This document shows, in pieces, positions 1 through 4,859 of a stretch of DNA of 9,499 nt (position 1 is the stretch's first letter; each line of letters starts with the position of its first letter). The stretch lies in NCBI GenBank assembly GCA_007128755.1, contig SKWV01000431.1:1-9499 (forward strand). The letters run 5' to 3'. This DNA comes from Trueperaceae bacterium (GTDB lineage: Bacteria; Deinococcota; Deinococci; Deinococcales; Trueperaceae). The notes beneath the pieces were generated by a model. That model was not told where the DNA came from. It saw only the letters and a program-made list of their open reading frames with translations, and did not search any database. The position numbers and the translations under genes are program-made.

Positions 1-152
1 GCGGGGAGATCGGGCACGGCGACCTGATCGGCCGCGTGCGCGAACGGCGCGAGCGCGAGCAGCGCCGCCACGGTCACGAGGGCGACGAGCCACCTGGGCA
101 CCATGGGGCGCAGCGCAGCCGTTCGAGGCACCGACGTTCCGGGCGTTCGCAT
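1..152 (-). CDS. Secreted or lipid-free exported protein, N-terminal part only (signal peptide)
   Basis: This minus-strand reading frame is open from an ATG at 152 to the left edge of the window, so only about 50 residues are visible. They contain a basic n-region, a hydrophobic stretch (WLVALVTVAALLALAPF, about residues 21-37) and an AHA|AD signal-peptidase I site near residue 40. There is no lipobox cysteine. The start at 152 is chosen because a TATACT -10 box ends 7 nt before it, as in the leaderless promoters elsewhere in the window; it gives a 16-residue n-extension. An internal ATG at 104 would give a more standard-length signal peptide but has no Shine-Dalgarno in front of it. After the cleavage site only about ten residues are visible, so the function of the mature protein is unknown. 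It diverges from the metallophosphoesterase gene. Confidence 0.62.
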   Translation of the reverse strand, partial: MRTPGTSVPRTAALRPMVPRWLVALVTVAALLALAPFAHAADQVAVPDLP

Positions 153-159
153 CCGTCAC

Positions 160-165
160 AGTATA
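160..165 (-). promoter_or_regulatory. -10 box TATACT of the left-edge secreted-protein gene
   Basis: On the minus strand TATACT matches the sigma-70 -10 consensus at five of six positions. It is followed by GTGACGG and then the ATG at 152. That places transcription start at or within a base or two of the start codon, so the mRNA would be leaderless. I see no good -35 box at 16-18 bp spacing; that region overlaps the left arm of the dyad at 186-213. Confidence 0.55.
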
Positions 166-185
166 GCCGCGGCCCCGCGCGGCAC

Positions 186-213
186 CCGGGTTCTCTGGAG
201 CGCGGGAACCCGG
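186..213. promoter_or_regulatory. Perfect 8-bp dyad (CCGGGTTC-N12-GAACCCGG), candidate operator
   Basis: The arms are 186-193 and 206-213, separated by 12 bp. With a one-base bulge the dyad extends outward (CACC/GGTG). The right arm ends 3 bp before the TAGGCT -10 box of the metallophosphoesterase gene. The left arm falls about 33-40 bp upstream of the predicted start of the secreted-protein transcript. The dyad therefore covers the -35 zone of both divergent promoters, as an operator for a dimeric regulator would. There is no T-tract, so it is unlikely to be a terminator. No regulator gene is visible nearby. Confidence 0.4.
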
Positions 214-222
214 TGGTAGGCT
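214..222 (+). promoter_or_regulatory. Extended -10 (TGG-TAGGCT) of the metallophosphoesterase-holB pair
   Basis: TG at 214-215, one spacer base, then TAGGCT at 217-222, followed by GAGCCGG and the ATG at 230. The 7-nt gap fits leaderless transcription, and there is no Shine-Dalgarno. The TGn extension may replace the missing -35 box. Confidence 0.5.
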
Positions 223-229
223 GAGCCGG

Positions 230-991
230 ATGCGCTACCTGGTACTCAGCGACGTGCACGCCAACGCACCGGCGCTCGCGGCCGTCGTGAAGGACCTCAA
301 GCGACGGTCCTTCGACGAGATCGTGTTCCTCGGCGATCTGGTCGGGTACTACCCGTTCCCGCACGAGGCGATCGCCATCATGCGGGAGCTCGAGCCCCAC
401 GTCAGCCTGCTCGGGAACCACGACGCGCTCATGCTCACCCTCGCCGACGGAGCGCACGCCAGCGCCTACCGCGAGGAGTCGCACGTCACCGAGATCATCT
501 CCCGGCAGCTCGAGCTCCTGTCGAGCGACGACCTCGCCTACCTCCGCACGTTCGCGGCCGACGCCACCTTCGAGCGCTGGCAGGCCGCCCACGGCGCCTT
601 CCGCTCCCAGTTCGAGTACCTCTCGACGCTCCAGAACGCCCAGGCCAACCTCCCCTACCTGGAGAAGCCCGTCGGGATCGTCGGGCACACGCACATCCCG
701 AAGGCGTTCGCGTCGGTCGCGACCGCCGACGGCGACATCTGGCGCACCGTGACCTTCCGAGGCGTCAACGACCAGTACCGCGTCCCCCCGGCCGCACGGG
801 CGTTCCTGAACCCCGGCGCCGTGGGGCAGCCGCGCGACGGCTCGCCGCTGGCCGCCTACGCCGTGTTCGACGACGACCGGCAGGTGTTCGACGTCCACCG
901 CGTCGAGTACGACATCGGTCTCGTCCAGCAGCGTGTCGCCGAGGCGGGCTACCCCGCCGCCGTCGGCGTCCGGCTCGCCAGCGGTCGCTGA
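230..991 (+). CDS. Calcineurin-like metallophosphoesterase (YfcE/MJ0936-like family)
   Basis: A 253-aa cytoplasmic protein, predicted to be a two-metal phosphoesterase or phosphodiesterase. All the metal-binding motifs of the family are visible: LSDVHAN (D8, H10), GDLVGYYP (D36), GNHD (N63, H64), AAHG (H121) and GHTHIP (H153, H155). NPGAVGQPRDG at about residues 194-204 is typical of the branch that includes YfcE and the MJ0936-type phosphodiesterases. There is no signal peptide or membrane segment. The ATG at 230 is chosen because the first beta strand (MRYLVLSDVHAN) begins directly there and a leaderless -10 box lies 7 nt upstream. The stop is 2 nt before the GTG of holB, so the two are probably co-transcribed and translationally coupled. 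The substrate cannot be told from sequence; bis-p-nitrophenyl-phosphate-type activity is known for relatives, but the natural substrate is usually unknown. Confidence 0.9.
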   Translation: MRYLVLSDVHANAPALAAVVKDLKRRSFDEIVFLGDLVGYYPFPHEAIAIMRELEPHVSLLGNHDALMLTLADGAHASAYREESHVTEIISRQLELLSSDDLAYLRTFAADATFERWQAAHGAFRSQFEYLSTLQNAQANLPYLEKPVGIVGHTHIPKAFASVATADGDIWRTVTFRGVNDQYRVPPAARAFLNPGAVGQPRDGSPLAAYAVFDDDRQVFDVHRVEYDIGLVQQRVAEAGYPAAVGVRLASGR

Positions 992-993
992 GC

Positions 994-1974
994 GTGAGCG
1001 ACGCCGACCGCACCCCGGCCGACGGCCCGTCGCGCGCGGGAGGCGTCCTCGCGCCGACCGGTCAGGACGCGGCCCTCCAGACCCTGCGCGATCTGGAGGC
1101 GTCGACGGCGCATGCGTTGCTCTTCGCCGGCCCGGACGGTGTGGGGCGCCGCCTGGCGGCGCGCTGGTACGCCGCGCTGCTCAACTGCGCGGCCGGCACC
1201 GACGACCCGTGCGGGCGCTGCGCCTCGTGCCTCGGCTACCACGACGTCGACGGCGTGGTGGCGTCGACCGACTACCGCGAGATCGCGCCCGCGACCACCA
1301 CGCGCGACGGCAAGCCGGCCAAGCGGCGACAGATCGCCATCGACCAGCTCGTGCCCCGCGAGCGGGGACACCCGGAGCCGCTCGCGACGTGGCTCGCCTC
1401 GCCGCCCCGTCATCGACGGCGCGTCGGGGTGATCGACGGCGCCCACACGCTCACCGAGAGCGCCGCCAACGCCTTCCTCAAGACGCTCGAGGAGCCACCG
1501 CGCCACGCGCTGATCGTGCTCGTCGCACCGGGGCCCGACGCGGTCCTGCCGACCGTCGCCTCGCGCTGCGTGCCGGTGCGCTTCCGACCCGTGACGCCGT
1601 CGGCCCAGGCGTGGGAGGCGTTCCACCCCCACCCGGCCCTGCGCCTCGGTCGCCCGGGACCGCTCCGCGAGCTCGCGCGCGATCCCGCCTTCGCGCTCGC
1701 GCGCGACGCCGTGGACACCTACGTCGGGTCGCTCGAGAGGACCTTGGCGGAGTCGTTCGAGGCGACGGCGGCCGTCGGCGCCGCCTGGCTCGCCGGCGAC
1801 GACCTCGTGCCGGGGCTGCTGCGCGAGCACGCCCGCGCCCGCGGGAACGACGCCTACGTGGGCGCCGACGCTGCCATCGAGGCGGCCGAGACGGCGTTGG
1901 CGGGGTACGCGCATCGGGACCTCACGCTCAAGCGGTTGACGCTGGCGTTGCGCGCCCTCTGGCGCGCCGGCTGA
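994..1974 (+). CDS. holB: DNA polymerase III delta-prime subunit (clamp loader)
   Basis: A 326-aa AAA+ protein and the structural subunit of the clamp loader that opens the beta sliding clamp during replication. Visible motifs are a degenerate P-loop GPDGVGRR (46-53, arginine at 52 where ATPases have lysine), a zinc module with four cysteines (C65, C73, C76, C79), a Walker-B-like strand RVGVIDGAHTLT (about 143-154), NAFLKTLEEPP (159-169) and a sensor-1-type SRC (190-192). A weak or dead P-loop is normal for delta-prime, which does not need to hydrolyse ATP. GPDGVGRR followed by ARWYA is close to Thermus delta-prime as I recall it. The start is GTG, 2 nt after the stop of the phosphoesterase, with no clear Shine-Dalgarno; coupling is likely. 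Its 3' end faces ricT. Gamma/tau and delta are not in the window. Confidence 0.93.
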   Translation: MSDADRTPADGPSRAGGVLAPTGQDAALQTLRDLEASTAHALLFAGPDGVGRRLAARWYAALLNCAAGTDDPCGRCASCLGYHDVDGVVASTDYREIAPATTTRDGKPAKRRQIAIDQLVPRERGHPEPLATWLASPPRHRRRVGVIDGAHTLTESAANAFLKTLEEPPRHALIVLVAPGPDAVLPTVASRCVPVRFRPVTPSAQAWEAFHPHPALRLGRPGPLRELARDPAFALARDAVDTYVGSLERTLAESFEATAAVGAAWLAGDDLVPGLLREHARARGNDAYVGADAAIEAAETALAGYAHRDLTLKRLTLALRALWRAG

Positions 1975-2027
1975 GCACCGCGTCGACGCCCACGGACCGC
2001 CGAACGCGCGCCGGCGCGCCGCTCAGC
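1970..2027. other. holB-ricT convergent junction with dyads
   Basis: GCTGAGC (1970-1976) over the holB stop and GCTCAGC (2021-2027) over the ricT stop form a 7-bp inverted repeat. Inside it, 2006-2019 is a perfect 14-bp palindrome (GCGCGCCGGCGCGC). GGCGCGCC also occurs at 1961-1968 and 2013-2020. The symmetry around both stops suggests a bidirectional termination or transcript-end structure, but there is no T-tract on either side. Part of this could be chance in such GC-rich DNA. Confidence 0.3.
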
Positions 2028-2823
2028 TGCCGCCGTGCATGCGGCGGACCTCGGAGGCTGGGAACTCGTGGTGTGAGCCCTCCTCCGTCCGGAGGTCGAC
2101 GGTCTGGGCGAGCGCGTTGAGCTTGACCACCCGTCCGCAGACGCCCGACTCTTCGTGGCAGGCCTTGACGCCCTTCTTGGGCATGCCCTTGAGCAGCTCG
2201 CGGTACATGTCGTGCTCGTACTGCAAGCAGCACATGAGGCGACCGCAGGGTCCGGTGATCTTCTCGGGGTTGAGCGGGAGCTGTTGGTCGCGCGCCATCC
2301 GGATCGACACGGCGCTGAACGACTGCAACCAGGTCGAGGAGCACGATCCGGTGCCGCACGCGCCGAGGGTGCCGAGCATGCGGGCCTGGTCGCGCGGTCC
2401 GACGTTGACGAACTCGAGCCGTGCCGAGGTGTGGCGCATGATCTCCTGGGCCATGACGCGCAACGGCGCCTGCCCCTCGGCCGTGTAGGAGACGACCAGG
2501 ACGCTCTCGTCGAGGGTGAACTCCGATGCGACGACCTTGATGTCGGCGCCTGCCTGGCGGGAGCGGGCTCGGAGCAGCCAGGTGAGGTCCTCGGCCCGTG
2601 CTCGCAGCCGTTCGTGGGTGCCGACGTCGTCGCTCTCGGCGTCGCGCACGTAGTGCCCGGACGGATGCGCCTCGGCGCGGACGTCGGTGCGCACCAGCGC
2701 CAGCTCGAGCCCGCGCCGGGTCGAGACGACGCAGCGGGTGCCCACGGCGGGCGGGTGGGGCGGCGCCTCCACGTAGTGGAGCTTCGGACCGTTGTCGAAC
2801 CTCACGCCGATGCAGTCGGGCAT
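2023..2823 (-). CDS. ricT: RicT/YaaT family PSP1-domain protein (Fe-S, RNase Y regulator family)
   Basis: A 266-aa protein of the PSP1 C-terminal domain family. The defining block is present: GACGTGSCSSTW (154-165), NPEKITGPCGRLMCCLQYE (185-203), then GVKACHEESGVCGRVVKLN (218-236). Cysteines are at 156, 161, 193, 198, 199, 222 and 229; the clustered ones correspond to those that bind [4Fe-4S] in Bacillus RicT. There RicT, with RicA and RicF, forms the Y-complex that steers RNase Y mRNA cleavage and affects sporulation, competence and biofilm formation. RicA and RicF are not seen here, so the partner is unknown. The start is ATG at 2823, with GAGGAG at 2830-2835 and 6-nt spacing, 14 nt after the rnhB stop; it is the last gene of the kinase-rnhB-ricT operon. 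In Bacillus the family member lies just downstream of holB; here it is next to holB but convergent. Confidence 0.9.
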   Translation of the reverse strand: MPDCIGVRFDNGPKLHYVEAPPHPPAVGTRCVVSTRRGLELALVRTDVRAEAHPSGHYVRDAESDDVGTHERLRARAEDLTWLLRARSRQAGADIKVVASEFTLDESVLVVSYTAEGQAPLRVMAQEIMRHTSARLEFVNVGPRDQARMLGTLGACGTGSCSSTWLQSFSAVSIRMARDQQLPLNPEKITGPCGRLMCCLQYEHDMYRELLKGMPKKGVKACHEESGVCGRVVKLNALAQTVDLRTEEGSHHEFPASEVRRMHGGS

Positions 2824-2829
2824 GGAGAT

Positions 2830-2835
2830 CTCCTC
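2830..2835 (-). promoter_or_regulatory. Shine-Dalgarno of ricT
   Basis: GAGGAG on the minus strand, 6 nt before the ATG at 2823. It fixes the ricT start. It contrasts with the genes that open transcription units in this window, none of which has a recognisable Shine-Dalgarno. Confidence 0.7.
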
Positions 2836-2837
2836 GC

Positions 2838-3557
2838 TCAGGCGTCCGTGGCGACCCCGCTGGGCGCGGGGCGGCCGACGGGCCGGAATGTCGTGCGATG
2901 CCACGGACACGGACCATGGAGGGCGAGTGCGTGCAGGTGCACGGGAGCACCGTACCCCTTGTTCCGGTCGAAGGCGTACCAGGGCCAGCGTACCGCTGCG
3001 CCCCGCATGAGCGCGTCGCGGTGGGTCTTGGCGATCAGGCTCGCGGCAGCGACCTGGAACGAGCGGGCATCGGCGCGCGCCGGCGTCCGTTGGCCGCGAG
3101 GCCCGCCCCACGACGCGAGCCGCTCCGGATCGAGCGGCAGGTAGTCGGTCACGATGGCGTCGGGCCGCAGGGCGAGCGCGCGCAGCGCCCGTTCGGCGGC
3201 GAGCTTGGTGGCGGCGAGCACGTTGATCGCGTCGACCTCGGCCGAACTCGCCTCGCCGACCGCCCAGACGATCGCCCGTTCGCGCACGAGCGCCGCGAGC
3301 CGCTCGCGCGTGGGCGCGTCCACCGTCTTGGAGTCCACGAACGGATGCGTGGTCACCGGCAACAGCACCGCGGCCGCGACCACCGGGCCCGCGAGCGCAC
3401 CGCGGCCCGCCTCGTCGACCCCCGCGACGCGCCGGAAGCCCTCGAGCCAGAGCTCGCTCTCGAGGCTCCAATCGGGGGTCTCTCGGGCGACGCACGGCCG
3501 GCCACGGCCGGTGGCCGGCGACGCGTCGGCGCCGCTCGGCCTGCGCGCGTCAGGCAC
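2838..3557 (-). CDS. rnhB: Ribonuclease HII
   Basis: A 239-aa type 2 RNase H, which cuts RNA in RNA-DNA hybrids and starts removal of single ribonucleotides from DNA. Family motifs are complete: VAGVDEAGRGALAGPV (44-59, catalytic D48 and E49), DSK (75-77), D138 in VTDY, D163 ahead of the VAAASLIAKTHRD block (169-181), and NKGYGAPVH (199-207) with HRTTF (220-224). The GTG at 3557 overlaps the kinase stop by 8 nt. No later in-frame ATG, GTG or TTG precedes the catalytic DEAG, so this start is essentially forced. It gives about 40 residues before the core, longer than the roughly 200-residue enzyme of E. coli. That extension is low-complexity and Ala/Arg/Gly-rich, and its DNA holds a strong hairpin (3497-3519). 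Expression probably depends on coupling to the kinase. Confidence 0.94.
   Translation of the reverse strand: MPDARRPSGADASPATGRGRPCVARETPDWSLESELWLEGFRRVAGVDEAGRGALAGPVVAAAVLLPVTTHPFVDSKTVDAPTRERLAALVRERAIVWAVGEASSAEVDAINVLAATKLAAERALRALALRPDAIVTDYLPLDPERLASWGGPRGQRTPARADARSFQVAAASLIAKTHRDALMRGAAVRWPWYAFDRNKGYGAPVHLHALALHGPCPWHRTTFRPVGRPAPSGVATDA
3497..3519 (-). repeat. 9-bp perfect hairpin in the rnhB 5' end
   Basis: GCCGGCCAC and GTGGCCGGC arms (3497-3505 and 3511-3519) enclose a 5-nt loop. The hairpin lies about codons 13-20 of rnhB, in its non-conserved N-terminal extension and just after the kinase stop. All-G/C except one pair, it would be very stable in the mRNA. It might damp rnhB and ricT expression relative to the kinase; that is inference. 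Confidence 0.45.
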
Positions 3558-4743
3558 TCGCCGCCACGGCGTCGGTGTGGGTCACGCTCAGGCCGGCGCT
3601 CGCGTCGACGTCGACGGGGATGGTGAAGTAGAACGTGCTGCCGCGGCCGACCTTCGACTCGACCCAGATCCTGCCGCCGTGCTTCTCGACCGCGAGCTTG
3701 CAGAAGGTGAGCCCCATGCCGGTGTCGTAGCGGTCGTGCACGGTGTGCCGCGACTGCTCGAACGCGTTGAAGATGCGCTTCTGGTCGGCCTCCGGTATGC
3801 CCTCGCCGTCGTCGCGCACCGAGAGGACGAACGCGTCGTCTTGCTTCCAGGCACGGAAGTCGATGTAGCCGCCCCGCCGCGTGTGCTTGATGGCGTTGGA
3901 CATGAGGTTCGCCAGGATCCGCCGCAAGAGCCCGGGGTCGGCGAGGATCGACTCGGCCTCGGGCCGGACGAGGAAGCCGAAGTGCCGATCACGCGGGCCG
4001 CCCGAGACGTCGCCGAGCGACTCCTTGGCCAGCTCGCTCAGGTTCGTGATCGCCTGGGGCACGTACGGCATGTGCCCTTCCTTCATGCGCCTGACGTCGA
4101 GGATGTTGGCGGCGAGGTTGAGCAGGTGCTGCGACTCGCTCCGCGCCAGGCTCAACAGCTCGTCGAGACCCGCGTCGTCCGAGCCGCTCGCCTTGAGCAT
4201 CTCGAGGCTGTGGTCGAGCAGCCCCATCACGCTCGAGATCGGGCTCTTGAGGTCATGGACCAGCATGTGGATCAGGTCGTCCTTGACGCGCTCCGACTCC
4301 TTGTACGCCTGCTCGAAGCGGCGCGAGCCCTCGAGCGCACTGCGGAGGCCGCGTTCCACCTGCCGGCGCTCGAGGAGCCTGCGGAGGTAGGCCTGCACGA
4401 CCGTGGGCTTCGTCGGCAGCGTGAGGTAGGCGTCGACGCCTTGCTCGACGACCTGCGCGGCGACGTCGGGCTGATCGGGTCCGAGGTAGAGGAACGGCAC
4501 GTCGGCGAGCGATGCCCGGCGCCGCAGGAGCGGCACGAGATCGAGCTGCGGGACCTTGGCCACGAGACCGTGCTCGAGCACGAGGGCTTCGGGCACCGAC
4601 CCCCTGGTGTGGTAGAGCAGGGCCTCGACGTCGGAGAACGTCTCGACGCCGAGACGCAGACCCTCGACCACGCTGGAGAGGCCCTTGCCCCGCTCCTCGG
4701 TGGCCATCGCGATCAAGACGTACGGCGGGCGAGCCTCGGCCAT
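3550..4743 (-). CDS. Cytoplasmic histidine kinase with degenerate N-terminal receiver domain
   Basis: A 397-aa protein. Residues 7-125 look like a receiver fold, but the acidic pair at strand 1 is missing (VLIAMATEE) and the usual phospho-acceptor position in PEALVLEHG carries E57 instead of Asp; the conserved Lys seems kept (K112 in PTKP). A helical linker (about 125-155) leads to the H-box LVHDLKSPIS (phospho-acceptor H163), then the N-box NLMSNAIKHT (279-288), G1 DDGEGIPE (311-318), F-box IFNAFEQ (324-330) and G2 DTGMGLTF (340-347). There is no membrane segment, so it senses inside the cell, perhaps through the pseudo-receiver. The start is ATG 4743 because TATGAT lies exactly 7 nt upstream; the ATGs at 4752 and 4755 fall inside that box. 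No response regulator is in the window. It heads an operon with rnhB and ricT and diverges from the VWA protein. Confidence 0.88.
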   Translation of the reverse strand: MAEARPPYVLIAMATEERGKGLSSVVEGLRLGVETFSDVEALLYHTRGSVPEALVLEHGLVAKVPQLDLVPLLRRRASLADVPFLYLGPDQPDVAAQVVEQGVDAYLTLPTKPTVVQAYLRRLLERRQVERGLRSALEGSRRFEQAYKESERVKDDLIHMLVHDLKSPISSVMGLLDHSLEMLKASGSDDAGLDELLSLARSESQHLLNLAANILDVRRMKEGHMPYVPQAITNLSELAKESLGDVSGGPRDRHFGFLVRPEAESILADPGLLRRILANLMSNAIKHTRRGGYIDFRAWKQDDAFVLSVRDDGEGIPEADQKRIFNAFEQSRHTVHDRYDTGMGLTFCKLAVEKHGGRIWVESKVGRGSTFYFTIPVDVDASAGLSVTHTDAVAASA

Positions 4744-4750
4744 TGCGCGC

Positions 4751-4759
4751 ATCATAGCA
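4751..4759 (-). promoter_or_regulatory. Extended -10 (TGC-TATGAT) of the kinase-rnhB-ricT operon
   Basis: TATGAT at 4756-4751 on the minus strand matches the consensus at five of six positions and is preceded by TGC, an extended -10. After it come GCGCGCA and the ATG at 4743. The 7-nt gap predicts a leaderless transcript. No clear -35 box is seen. This is the best-matching promoter in the window. Confidence 0.6.
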
Positions 4760-4848
4760 GCCGCGCCCCTCACGCTCGTCGGGGTGGGGGCTCCCCCCGC
4801 GCTGCGGGCGTCGTCGTCCCGCCACATGGCGCCGCGACCGGCTCGCGG

Positions 4849-4854
4849 TAGCCT
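4849..4854 (+). promoter_or_regulatory. -10 box TAGCCT of the VWA-protein gene
   Basis: GGTAGCCTGAG precedes the ATG at 4860 with a 5-nt gap (GAGAC). It resembles GGTAGGCTGAG before the metallophosphoesterase gene. There is no TGn extension, no clear -35 and no Shine-Dalgarno. Leaderless or nearly leaderless transcription is inferred. The shared divergent region (4744-4859) also holds a G-rich tract at 4781-4790 facing a C-run at 4793-4798. Confidence 0.45.
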
Positions 4855-4859
4855 GAGAC

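Noticed and set aside
74..898. 274-codon minus-strand frame opposite the metallophosphoesterase
   Set aside because: Antisense shadow; the plus-strand frame carries every metal-binding motif of the family.
933..2120. 395-codon plus-strand frame over holB
   Set aside because: Out-of-frame, Arg/Pro-rich translation; the holB frame carries all the delta-prime motifs.
4780..4799. G-quadruplex-like or hairpin element (GGGGTGGGGG then a C-run)
   Set aside because: Only two G-tracts are present on the strand, too few for a standard quadruplex, and the paired G/C runs leave a very short loop; kept only as a note in the divergent region.
3154..4851. 565-codon open frame on the plus strand opposite rnhB and the kinase
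   Set aside because: It mirrors two genes with complete catalytic motifs; its own translation shows no domain, and its strand is antisense to the operon.
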